Part shown: piece after piece, positions 1 to 11,001 of the stretch
How the letters are laid out: each line of letters opens with the position of its first letter
Numbering within the stretch: the first letter of the stretch is position 1
Assembly: GCA_029204225.1 (NCBI GenBank)
Contig: CM055098.1
Span: forward strand, 5,325,246 to 5,389,245
DNA: 64,000 bases
Reading direction: 5' to 3'
DNA from: Diphasiastrum complanatum
Taxonomy: Eukaryota; Streptophyta; Lycopodiopsida; Lycopodiales; Lycopodiaceae
The notes under the pieces: generated by a model
The model's input: the letters and a program-made list of their open reading frames with translations, nothing else
Told to the model about the DNA's origin: nothing
The model's database searches: none
Translations under genes and position numbers: made by a program

Positions 1-705
1 ACGTGCAATCTACAAATAAGATGCCATATTCTTAAGAAATAGTCTCCAGATAGAGTACACCAAGGCTAAATACATTGTCCATTCGCACAGCTGAATGCCC
101 TCAGAATGTGACATCAAACTAGTTCTGGAAACTTGCAAAATGAAAATGCAGGCACTCTACGAATAATGTTGATGTAAAGTCTAGGATAGAACCTAGACAT
201 AACCCAAAAATGAGGCATGCAAAACTTTGACTCTAAAGAATCCACCCACAAAGGTACTAGACATCAACTCCATAATGCATACTATGGACTATATGCTACA
301 TCCCTACTCAACTCATCAGCACCCAGAATAGCTGCCAGTCACATGAATGAAGAACACTCCACATTAGGTTTCCTAACACCTCAGGTTACTTAAACAAAAT
401 GTACAGTTCTAGTAGCTCTAGTGGTTTATACAAACTTGCTACTAAAAGTAGAGTGAAGCTTGTAAATCAGAAAGATCACAAAAACCAAAAAGTACGATTT
501 TCTGTGCAAATGCTTGCATTCATAATTCTGTTGAGTTTTAAATGGACAAGCACCTTGATACATGTGATGATGATCTTGTACTACAAACTATTCCCTGTTC
601 CATATAGAATAGGTAACCAACATGGGGGTACAGGAACCATGCATATACATGCAAAAAAATGCGTGACATAACTCTCCGTATCAAGATTCATAGAACAATC
701 ACGAC
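1..705 (-). other. 3' flank / possible 3' UTR of the coiled-coil gene
   Basis: No coding sequence is recognised here. The stretch lies directly downstream (minus strand) of the stop codon of the coiled-coil gene, so its right part is probably 3' UTR. The short plus-strand reading frames show no domain and look like chance. Confidence 0.4.
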
Positions 706-2385
706 TCAAGTGTTAGGTCCAACCTTGCCACGGATCAAAATAAGTGTATCGTTTTTAGCATCCACTATAACCCTCAGTAAGGTAAGCTCGTTCTCCAGCC
801 TTGTTAACTGCCCAAAAACAATTTTGCACATTAAGTCGACTATTCAATATTGCAAACTTTTGTTCCTGTGTGAAAACCCATCTCTTGACTTAATCACTTT
901 AAACTTGGCAAAATATCAGAAATCCCTTATAATACAAGATATGCTCCTATATCCTAATTAAAGAATCTACAGACAAAGTGTGACAATTATCCAAAAATAC
1001 ACCCACTTGGAGCTAAGTAGATAACCATATCCAGCTTAGTATCATCTAAGAAGAGTTGACCAGCAAAATGAGCAAGTCACTTCATTTTACACATGCACTA
1101 AGTTCACGATTCAAACCAAGGATGCAAAACCTAAGTTCCTCATGAAAGTTCACCACTAACCTGTTCCAGTAGCAATTTTCCCTCCCCAGCTTCAAGGACA
1201 ACCTTTGGTGGTGACTTCCCAGTTTCAAAGCCAGATGGTTTGAAAGTAGGTAGAACATGGCGTTGGAAGGCATGGACACTGTTAGCAAGAGCACTTACTA
1301 GCCCAGCACCCTTGCTCAATGCATCTTCAAGAGATTGAATATGACCAACCATGGAGGCTTCTTGCGCAGCTGTATTTTTCTTTGCTTCCTCCAAAGCAAG
1401 GACAGACTGCTCCCTGTGATTTCTTGCTTGTTCCTTTTCGCCAAGAGCTTGTAGCAGTTGGCTTGATGTGCTTTGCAACATGGTCTTAAGCTGGTCCACT
1501 TCTAACTTAAGCTGCGATGTGCCAGCTTGCACTAATGATGCCACCTCTGCATCAAAGTGCTGGCGGAGCCTCTGGAGTTCTACACGCTGCCACAAGAAGA
1601 GGTTCTGTAAGCAAACAAAGGGTGGGCATGTAACAAGATTATGTTCATGTAGCAAGTCAGTTGCCAATGTGTCCTTTTTTGAAACATTGCTTTTGGAGAA
1701 CAGAAGAATCTAAACATTTTGCACATTAAAAGTTTTAAAGAATATTGTAATGAAATATGATTTCACACACGCATGCATATTCCTAGCTGTAGATTTCAGA
1801 TTAAATCACCTGATTTTTTTCACGATTAACAAGGTCATTTAGCTGACATTTTAACAAGTCGTTTTCATTGCGAAGTGAATGAGACAAAGCGTTTTCCACC
1901 TCAGCTGCTCTTGGATGGTTTTTCTTCTGGAATTTCAAAACTTAATAAGTTGTCTCACTCACTAGCAAAGCTTCACTCTAGGGAAGTAGTAAGTAGCACT
2001 AGAATGTGTATCTTGAAACAAAACAAGTTTTCACCTCTAGTGTTGAGCATATCTCAGCGGCACCCCTGCTCCCGTGGTGGTCTGCAATCTCAAGAAGAGG
2101 AATAAGGATATTAGCATTCCAAGTAAATCTAAGAAGATAAACAAAAGCCTTAGTTAGTCTTACATCTCAATTGACAATTACTGTCACTAACGATATTTGA
2201 TTTTTCAACAGGTAAGGACGATAAGACTTTCTAGAGCTTCCTAAGTTGCTGACATCTTTTCTTTCCGTCACTTGGAACCACCACCCTCTCATTGGGCATA
2301 CTTGCTCCCTTTTGGTAAATTTCCAATCAATTCCTCTGTTGTTCTGCTCCTTTTCAGAGCAGTCATTGCAGATCCACATTTTCTT
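706..2385 (-). CDS. Coiled-coil protein of unknown function, 3' part of a multi-exon gene
   Basis: Minus-strand coding exons can be chained in phase: 2302-about 2385 (least certain), 2035-2128, 1810-1926, 1161-1604 and the last exon 706-807, ending in TGA at 706-708. Each intron has GT..AG ends: donors follow GAG, CAG and CAG, acceptors end TTAG, CCAG, ACAG and GCAG. The last four exons give 94, 117, 444 and 102 nt, and every junction keeps the frame. The encoded protein is rich in Leu, Glu, Gln and Lys with heptad-like spacing (for example NENDLLKCQLNDLVNREKNQ and VDQLKTMLQSTSSQLLQALG), so a coiled coil is likely. A basic-hydrophobic tail follows (TLILIRGKVGPNT). I do not recognise the family. 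The true start and 5' exons were not found; they may lie anywhere up to about 7 kb. A short frame near 5340-5370 (MSGSSDSDSG followed by a donor-like site) is a possible first exon. Confidence 0.72.
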
Positions 2386-2399
2386 GCATGCCAAAGGTG

Positions 2400-4539
2400 T
2401 AAGTTACCGTTTTTTCTTTTTTGTCTTTTAGTCTTCCAATTGATCGTCAGGCAAAGAGGCAGCTCAAACATTGGGCATCTCTTCTCAGCTTTAGGTCAAC
2501 ATATGAAATCTACTGTCTGTCACACTATGCCACTCACCAGAATTGATAGATATTTTTAACAGTAGTTAAAGTTGGTATAAGTAATACATCAAGGAAATAC
2601 AAAATACGATACAAGCTTGGATGCTTATCAACACACTAGTTTGGGGATTGACTTCCCACTTGATTAATCTCAGATTGTCATCGGAGTGACTTTCCATTGA
2701 CTTGTAATTTAAGAGGCAGGCACTGTCCCATATCTCTTCCTGCTTAGTGAATAACTAGCTGATCCTTTGTCCCTCTTGATGTGAAAATTCAGTCATTCCA
2801 TGTTGTCTTATGATTCAAAGAAACTGTGAAAATTGGAGGCAGCCATATAAGCAACCGGCACTGCCATAGAAGTGAGGGGTCACCTCATCCGAAGGTGGTA
2901 AGATGCTTGAGAGCTACAAGCAATATCTATAAGCATCCGACACCCTCAGTTGAAGTTGGCCCCAGTGCTCTTGGATGTGGTGGCCCCACCACTACATGAC
3001 AGCGGTGGTTGTTGTTGAGCTGTTGGAAATTTGATTCGACTCCAAACCCTTCATGTCACAACTACAATGCCTATCAAATTCGAGCAGCGAAAAAACTAGA
3101 GTCGAAGATCTGCAGTTTTACTCAAGATTCGAGCAGCAGACTCCATCAAATTCGAAGATCCAAACCTTCTAAATTTGTTCGAATTTCTTTGAATCTAGTT
3201 CGAATTTTGTTCAAATATTCATCGGCTCCACACTTCCTCGATTCGAATCTTCTTCAAATATTCTTCGATTTGAAAATTCAAATCTCATACATGTTTGAAT
3301 ATTGTCTAAGGTACTCTACACTATTCTTAGTACTCCTACACAGTTCAAGTACTGCACTCTCTAACAGAAATAAACCATTGTTCTGTTACAAACTTTTGAC
3401 TGCTTTTTGATGGTGATCATGTATGGAAACCCAGTACATATTAAGTGCATCTCAACCATAGGACCTATGCTAGGCTTCATTCATGGTTTCTGTATAAAAT
3501 AGCAAGCAGCCATGGGAAAGTGATTAAGCTGGTGTAGTCATAGCTACAAGCTCCTATGCTATAGACACAAAATTTTCTTGGAAACATTTGTGCTCTCTCT
3601 AGTTTGATCAGTCCTCAAACCTAGATCATCATCTTTGACTCTATGATGCTCAATTTTAATATACTAAAACATAAGCAATTTTGTTCAAATGATGTACTTT
3701 TATTTTGAATATATAAAGCCTAAAATTCAGCATTTCAGTTGACTACAGTACATTCTGATTTGTCAATCTTCTAATCTGTAACTTAGACAGTAAGTAGTTT
3801 GGAATCAATTTTGTTTTTATTGGTAATTGTAGAGGCAAGATCAGAGATACATTAATGTCCTTATATTTATCAAGCATTAATCCTAACATTGTGTATGACA
3901 ACAAGTGGCAATAGAACCTTCATTAGGGTAGCCATTGCCTAAGTCCAAAACAGCATCTACAAAAATATGCTTACTTCTATACGAGCCATCATGGGTTCAT
4001 ATTACGAGCCCTCACGAGTGTGCTTGTACAAGCCTCTATGAATCTACGGGTGACTACAACTCAACGAACTCTTACAAGTTCTATAAACTCGTAAGATAAG
4101 TCTGCAAGCCATTTTACGCTTGCGTTACGAGACATTACAGGCCTCTAAGACTCAGATTACAAGCTCTCACATATGCGAGCTGAATTGCCAAGTTAGGACA
4201 AGTTCCAAAACGATTACAAAAAGAAGTATTGTTGTCAATATGCAAAACAAAGGACTGCCAAAAGTCCTCAAGGTAATTCACAAGACGTTGTGGATCACTA
4301 AATGAACATAGAGGATCATTGAATGATCATACTGGATCATTTATTAGGATCATAGCAGAGAGAGACCTTATCTCCTTGCCACGTACAAGTTCAGAAATAC
4401 CTGAGCAGAACTAAGATCTTGCAGCACAGATCCAGTAGAGATCTTTGCAAAGCGTAACAATTAAACAATCAATGCAGCATTTGGAGATCCGAAGTCTCAG
4501 CAGCAACACACTTGGTTCGCAGCATCAAATTGTCATAAC
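2400..4539. other. AT-rich non-coding stretch, probable intron or intergenic DNA
   Basis: No supported gene. It holds only short chance ORFs. Around 3975-4160 there is a degenerate run of related short motifs (TACGAGCC, TACAAGCCTCTA, CTCGTAAG). It may be intronic to the coiled-coil gene if that gene begins further upstream on the minus strand. Confidence 0.4.
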
Positions 4540-4861
4540 CAGCATGTATCACATTGTAACAGAGATAGCCAACATGCATCTCTGAGGCGTTTGAGGCAGT
4601 ATAGTTTCAAGTTTAGCATCAGCCATAGCCATATCTTCATCTAGTTTTTTTTTCAGCATTGTACAAGCACTTTTAACATTAATTCGTAGTCCTTGCATCA
4701 ATCCATGCACTTAGAGAGTGCACCCTCCCAAAATCTTGATAAAGTTTAAAACTAGCAGTTTCCTTCTCTGTCTTTATGTGATAAATGACATGCAAAGCCT
4801 TAATATTGTCATAACAATCTGTAAGGTCCGCTATCTCTGATTTAGTAATATACATAACCAT
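4540..4861 (-). pseudogene. Unrecognised coding-like remnant, frame-shifted
   Basis: On the minus strand an ATG-led frame at 4861 runs about 60 residues (it contains KSEIADLTDCYDNIKALHV). Where it stops, near 4682, a second frame continues without a gap (CTMLKKKLDEDMAMADAKLE) to about 4545. Two adjoining frames with protein-like composition, together about 100 residues, suggest one frame-shifted old coding sequence. The family is not recognised. A transposon-derived fragment or an exon of the neighbouring minus-strand gene are both possible. Confidence 0.3.
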
Positions 4862-7033
4862 GAAAATTCAAGTGTATATTCCCCAACAATTGCCTAAACG
4901 GCCATCAACATATCTTCAGTAATGCTTAACTGTTGCATCAACTAAATGCTTTATTACCAAACTTAGAAGTTAGTGCATATAACAACAGCCTTGATAAGAA
5001 TGAGTTTTCTAATTTGATATGCATTGAAAATTCATCAGATGAATATCATGTGGATATATAAATATATTGACTTAGTATTGCAAGAAGAGGAAAGGTTGCT
5101 GGATAGGCAAGGGTTATAGTCTCCTCTTTCTCCTAATTTTGTATAATAAGAACTACATAGAAAAATCTTATTTGTTGTTTCCGTACATCTGCATATTTGT
5201 AGGACGATGGTAGGCTACAGTTTGTAGCGGAATGCAGCTTGCCACATGGTGATGCTGCAGGCCGCAGGCTCCCAGGGCAAGCATACCATTGTCATGTGTA
5301 GCTGGTAATGGCTCGGAAGTCATTACCAGAGTCGGAGTCGGAACTTCCAGACATACTAGCAATTTCTGGTAGATTCTCATTTAAGTCCTTGCAACAAAAA
5401 ATTGGTTGATTGGTGAAACTAAATCTCTGCAGCAATTGTGGAGTTGGATAAGAGTTGGAACTGTCCCCAGGAATGCACAGGCTTAAATGTAGGTGGGTGT
5501 GTGAGAGGACATGACATGAGTGATATTAGCTACATTGCAAAATGGAAAAAAACACAAATGATCAAGAAAAGCCACATGACTAGGGGGAAAACATACACAA
5601 TGATGTCATCACTGTTGCTGACGGTGTTGTCATTGGTGGCGCCACCATGATGCCTCTGAGAAAGGTATGAATGAGATGTGGATGAAGAACGATCCCCCAA
5701 TAAGCATTTCGTGAATGATGAATGAAGATGTGTCCGGCCGTTAATGTCACCACATCCTGCTATCGTGAAGAATCGACGGGGCTTGACGGTACAGTATATT
5801 TTACGCGCGAATCTACTTGATGTCTGCTGATCTGATCAGAGTTGCAATTTGGCAATGGTTGACGATGCAAAGGTAGCAAAGCTGGAAGTATTTCGTGCAA
5901 GGTGACAATTAATTTTGGCAGCTTAAACTTTGACAACTTTACTCAAGCCCGAAGATCCAATTCCGACACTAAAGGCGAGTTCGCGCACTCTAATAGACAG
6001 TGTTCTTACCAGCGACAGCGAGCAGTTAACCGTATTTGCAATCCTGCACGTGTGAACTTGAATAAGCTTAATCGCTCAGCCACTCTTTCAAGCGAGCAGA
6101 CGACAGTATGTGATATCCTTCTCGTGTGAACGCCTAAAGATTTAAGTGGAAAAATAGTCTCCATAATTCTTCATTTAGGCTCGGGTTTAATCATTTGCTG
6201 CTGATAGAAGAACAGTTCATGCCAGGGTGCTTATTACAGTGCTTGGCAAATAAAAACCTACGGCAAATCTTTTCTATGTAGACACAACATGGTATGCATG
6301 ACTTGCGCCATGTGGTGTACCAGCCAGTCTTCAAATAGATATCAATATTAAGCAAAGTGAATGCTCCAAATGCTCATCACGCATTTCATATACGATGACC
6401 GTAAATCTTCTGATAAGATGTCCGAACACGTACGACGTCTATCTAGCCTTCATCTACTTAATTTTTTACACCAGAAGCACTGTAGACTCTAGAGTCTAGA
6501 ATGCCAAGAACTTAGGTGATTCTTCCAAATCATCTTGTCAGGATAATAAACATGGTAACTAGAACCAGTTACTGAAATACTCTCTCATCAACTGCAATGA
6601 TCGGGCTGACTGAAGGTGAGGCCATGTTAAATCCATCGATTCCATCCTGTTGGCAAAGAATTTCTTGATATAAATCAAGCTCAAAAACCAGAAACCCGAT
6701 TACAAACTCAATTTGCAATCACCATTCACTCAAGCAAACAATATTCGAATGCCGGGCAGCGATTGCTTAATTTCAATTAGAAGCAAAATAAAATCTCAAT
6801 ATATACCCCACACACCTTGAGTTACATAGATGGAAGAAACTGCCATCTGATTGACCACGTGCAAAAAAGCTTGAACTCGTGAAAATTCCAAGCAGAAGAT
6901 GTAGCGAGAGTAATGAGCAGAAAGGTACGTAATTGCTGCACGACCCCCTTCCTGGTAGACTTCGTGCTGTAACCTCACTCGTCACCTTCTCAATCTTAAT
7001 GAAACGGCAGTCATGTAATGCAGACTCTCAGAT
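4862..7033. other. Non-coding stretch, no gene seen
   Basis: Only short ORFs without recognisable domains occur. Two small minus-strand frames near 5340-5390 and 5590-5660 could be exons of the coiled-coil gene, but no phase-consistent chain could be built. Confidence 0.35.
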
Positions 7034-7212
7034 TTCTAGAATGCTATGAACAAGTTCTTGATAGCAACTAATCGGCAGCGCTCACTGCGTTTCTAGAAAG
7101 CGCTCCGACGTTTCATTTTAGAAACTAACAAGTTTCTGGCAGCAATTAATCGGCAATGATGACGAGTTTTCTAGAATGCGCTCTCACGTTTCATTTCAAA
7201 ACTAACAAAGTT
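7034..7212. repeat. Three diverged about 60-80 bp repeats carrying TTCTAGAA palindromes
   Basis: The palindrome TTCTAGAA occurs at 7034-7041, 7091-7098 and 7169-7176. Each copy sits in related sequence: GCGCTC(C/T).ACGTTTCATTT followed by AACTAACAA.TT, then a variant of AGCAA.TAATC.GCA. TTCnnGAA is the core inverted pair of a plant heat-shock element, and further GAA/TTC units (GAACAAGTTC) lie beside the first copy. Seen: the repeats. Inferred: a heat-shock-factor-responsive upstream region. No gene is evident close by to confirm it. Confidence 0.45.
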
Positions 7213-7575
7213 CTAATCAGCAACATGAGCGCTGAAGAAAGCCCCATGAAATCTGCAAATCAAGAAGAAGAAGCGCTTTCTTGATGCGGAAGGAAGGTGA
7301 CTTTTCAGCCAAAAATCTCTTTCTCGTTCAGTTACCAACAACAATAATGGACGATTTTGCGAAAAATGGATCAAACCACGCAACTCCTGCATCATAATTG
7401 TAGAGAAAACCAACATCATAGACGCTTTCGAGCATTCGATCGATCCACTTTTGCGTCAGAAGACGAAGCATTTCATCGATCGTGAGGAAGTAAACGAGAG
7501 ATGCATTTTATTGATCGCAAGCGTTGGATCCTAATGGGCCCTGATATTTTACGCCCCCCACCACTTAGATGCCAG

Positions 7576-7682
7576 CCACGTGTCAGGACTGCCAGTTGGA
7601 AACAGCTAAATGGTCCATTATTAACACGTGGCAAAATCTGTATGGTTCTGAGAGATATCCAATGATGGCGAGCTATAAATAA
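7576..7682 (+). promoter_or_regulatory. Promoter-like block: inverted ABRE/G-box pair, CCAAT and TATA box
   Basis: CCACGTGTC lies near 7576-7584 and ACACGTGGC at 7623-7631. These are two G-box/ABRE cores facing each other, 40 bp apart. CCAAT follows near 7659 and CTATAAATAA at about 7673-7682, the usual order and spacing of a plant TATA promoter reading rightwards. ABRE pairs are bound by bZIP factors in abscisic-acid or light responses (family knowledge). No plus-strand reading frame starts soon after it, so it may be an orphan promoter, a retrotransposon LTR promoter, or serve a gene with an unseen first exon. Confidence 0.5.
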
Positions 7683-7699
7683 TAGAGTGCCCGGGACGA

Positions 7700-8530
7700 C
7701 CGGTCTGGACAAAAGATGTACGGGTCAGGTCACCACCCGCCATCCTGTTGTCCATGTAGCCACCATTTTTTGGTCATATGTTTTGCTTCATTCCATTTAC
7801 TCTAATGCAAGTTGTGGATTTTTTTGCATCTCCCAACGCCCCCAAGTCCCCCTCCCGCGCTAGGCAAGGCCCACGATGGCCCGAACGTCTCCCACCATCG
7901 TACAACGCCAAAACACTCTGTAGATTTCCCTCCCATAACTTTGCCCAGCATTTATAGGGACCAAGAGTGTTGCTCACCATCAACATGAATTGGAAAAAAT
8001 GCATAGACCAAGGATGTCTTGTATAAAAAATAGTGTGTGTAGAGGTGTATAACATGTAGCACTCATAATACGTAGCACTAGAAAATTATTTTGAATATGC
8101 TCAATAGCACCATAGTTAAATATGTCATGATAATCAAATTCATATGCAAATGTGTTGATTGCCTAAGGGTGAAGGTGTCAATGGGTTGATCTTCACTTTG
8201 TCATTGGTTGGGTGGTTTGATTCCACAGTTATCATTGATGTTTTGCAACATGATCTTAAGAATCTACAAGAGGCATCCATGTATTCTTTGATCTGATATT
8301 CAACATTGATCAGTGTAAATTGAATAGATCAGATTTAGAAGAAAAATAGAAGTGAGCATTCATCAGTACACAATCACAACAAATACATAAAATAAAATCA
8401 CATGTCGTGTAGTTAGTGAATCTATATAATGAAGCTACTTGAAGTGTACATCAATCAGATAATTAAAGAAAATCCTATGAGCAATCAAGCACTAAGGTTT
8501 TCGAATAAGCTCACAATAGTTGTGCACTAA
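7700..8530. other. Non-coding stretch downstream of the promoter-like block
   Basis: No supported reading frame. A GC-rich patch lies at 7820-7915 and a minus-strand TATA-like CTATAAAT near 7950-7957. It could be remains of a retrotransposon LTR or a transcribed non-coding region. Confidence 0.3.
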
Positions 8531-8532
8531 GC

Positions 8533-8722
8533 ACAATAATCCTACTCTACTATACACATGAAGTTACAGAGTTTATTGCTTAATGCAATTTTGTAAACTA
8601 CGTTACTCTAATCATGAGTGTCTACAACAATAATCCTACTCTTTTATACACATGAAGTTACAGAGTTTATTGCTTAATGCAATCTTGTAAACTATGTTAC
8701 TCTAATCATGACTGTTTGCAAG
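8533..8722. repeat. 95-bp direct tandem duplication
   Basis: The unit beginning CAATAATCCTACTCT at 8533 recurs at 8628 with only a few substitutions (for example CTACTATACAC versus CTTTTATACAC). Period is 95 bp and the two copies are immediately adjacent. Confidence 0.85.
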
Positions 8723-8724
8723 AT

Positions 8725-9372
8725 TTGACAGATTAGAAGACTTTCCTACTTCATTTGACTAATAGTGAAGTATTTCTACTTGTAAAAATATGCTTGTGCA
8801 GCGAGATGTCATCACTATAAAATTAGGTAGAGAGAATGCTCCATTCTGAGTGGTACCATGAAAATGTCGAATAATGTCGTTCACCATATTTTTGAGTCAA
8901 CATTTTTGAAAAATCAAAGTAGGCGTTCTTTGAGTCAACATTATTACTTTCCTGCAACCCCAATCACATATCCACCCAAGACATCATCTCTCATACTTAC
9001 AAACCACTTGCATCACATTTTGTATAGCCACATGCATCTTCGAAGATCTGCATCTACACCATCATTTTGCTACATCCATCATTAAATCTCCCATCTAGGC
9101 CCTACACCACTCCTTTGGAAGGCCTGGCCACACCCGACCAAGTTGAGCATTTAAAGCATCTAGAGTCTCTTGTCACCTTTCGTTCCCCTCCAAATTTTGG
9201 ATGCATATCAACATCTCTTCAAACATCAACTTGAGCTCAATATCTCTTTTGACACATTTCTTATGTTGTTATAGCACGTTACCAAAAGATGTTGCACATC
9301 TAGACATTTGCTACCCTTGTACGGTTGATGAGCTACTTTATGACCCCTCCCAAACACTTGATCTGGACACTC
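8725..9372. other. Non-coding stretch, no gene seen
   Basis: Short open frames only. The sequence around CTCCATTCTGAGTGGTAC near 8839 recurs near 9730, suggesting a dispersed repeat on both sides of this interval. Confidence 0.3.
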
Positions 9373-9373
9373 C

Positions 9374-9794
9374 ATGTTGGGGAATGTTCGATAACGATGC
9401 GGAATGTCGAAGCGCTATGATCCTACTATGCTTCTGTAGTTGATCGAACATGCAACTGATAGATAAGTCAATCTCTCTATCGTCTCACTCTCTTGATAGA
9501 TTGTGATTATTCAGATAATCCATTATTATGCTTGCTTATTCTAGCTTGCTTCTTGCATCTAACTTGCCTTCTCTTATTATACACTCTGTGTCTATATATA
9601 CAAAGTAACAGATAAGTACACTCTGCATTATGAACTGTAGTCAATAGGTGGACAATGATAATTATCTGCATACAATAGCATGATTGAAAAATGATGTAGT
9701 CTGCATCGGATTCCGGCAGAGAAAATACTCCATTCTGAGTGGTACTGTGATTATGGTCAATTATGTTGGGGTTGTGTGTGTTCTCCCCAATCAA
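9374..9794. mobile_element. Possible solo LTR
   Basis: The segment opens TGTTGGGGAATG and closes TGTTCTCCCCAATCA. This gives terminal TG..CA with inverted TTGGGGA/TCCCCAA, as LTRs often have, plus an internal CTATATATA box. No adjoining primer-binding site, polypurine tract or coding domain was found, and no flanking duplication is obvious. Confidence 0.3.
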
Positions 9795-10479
9795 AGAAAA
9801 ACAATGAATTACTATAAGGATTGAATAAACCTACTAAAGTTTAGACAATTGCTTAGATCATTTGTTTGATTAGGAGAATATATGGATATGTGTCTTATGA
9901 AGAAACTATGAGTTTCTATCTTTTTCAGTATTTTTTCTTTTTTTTCCTTGCTCTTTCCAGACTGCTGCATTCTTGAACTATGTTGGGCACACTCTACATT
10001 TTTGAACTGTTTCGTCGCACAGTTCCCAATTTTTTGGTCATGAGGAAAATACAACACTAAGTCAAAAACACTTAGAAAATAATTCTGGCCAACTCTCCCA
10101 ACAACCGTCGCATTTTTTGCGCTTTTGCAAAAAAGGTGACACTACCTTATAAACGCCTTAGAAAATGTGAAGGTGCCCTTAAAAATTGCAAAGGTCTCTT
10201 TAAGTAAAATGCGAAGGTCTGGAGCGTGAAGGCGCCATACAACAAAGCGGAAAGCAGTTGATGCATGGAAGACAATGACGGAAAACTAAAATCAGTTTTG
10301 ATTAAGGCTGATACGTTTCTTTTCATTAGAGTTTTGACTTAATCATTTTATCTGGATGATCACATAGAGGATCAGTAATATATATAGACTGATAAAGTCA
10401 GACGACAATATACACAGAACATACAGAACACACAGAAGAGACAGCAGAGGTATTGATAGTGAGTTTTAAAGATTAGTAG

Positions 10480-10988
10480 TGTTATGTCCATGACCAGTAC
10501 ATAGGATACATTATACTCCTAGACTTGGATACACGGTAGTTGTTAGTTATGCCACGTCATATTGGATGTGACCCGAAAGTAACTAATATCCTTGTGAGGC
10601 CCAGAACACACTAAGTGGAGTTTAGACAAGGTAATGAGACAGTGTATGCATGTGTAGAGTTATCAATAGCAATTCTATGAATAGTTGGTCCATGCATAGG
10701 ACTCTATTCTAGGTGAATCTATGTATAGGGGACATAGGGCTATGCATGGCTATGTTCCCAGGATGCATTAGGCTCTATATAAGAGGTCCAAACTCGCCCT
10801 ACTCCTCATCATGGTTCTTGATTCATTGCCAGGCTCTCACTCTACTTTCATGCTTCTTGTTCCTTGGCTTGGGGGTGAGGGTTCTAGAGATTGATTGGAT
10901 GCTTCTACTTGGTTGGGTGGTTTCTCCACAGTGTGTTATCCTTTTGTGTTTAGGATTTGTAAGTAGGATCTAAGGAGCTTCCCTTACA
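10480..10988 (+). mobile_element. 5' LTR of a retrotransposon (family A)
   Basis: It begins TGTTATGTCC and ends CCCTTACA. One base further on lies an initiator-Met tRNA-type primer-binding site. An internal CTATATAAGAGG box sits near 10773. The first about 210 bp are clearly related to 59052-59265 (shared CCTAGACTTGGATACAC, CTTGTGAGGCCCAGA and ATGCATGTGTAGAGT), so this is a repeated family in the window. Confidence 0.65.
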
Positions 10989-10989
10989 G

Positions 10990-11001
10990 TGGTATTAGAG
11001 C
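10990..11001 (+). other. Primer-binding site, tRNA-iMet type
   Basis: TGGTATTAGAGC differs by one base from the usual plant TGGTATCAGAGC, complementary to the 3' end of initiator Met tRNA, and lies one base after the LTR end. Confidence 0.75.

Noticed and set aside
3009..3410. 133-codon plus-strand ORF
   Set aside because: Low-complexity repeats of AATTCGA/TTCGAA-type words, no domain, and no splice or promoter context.
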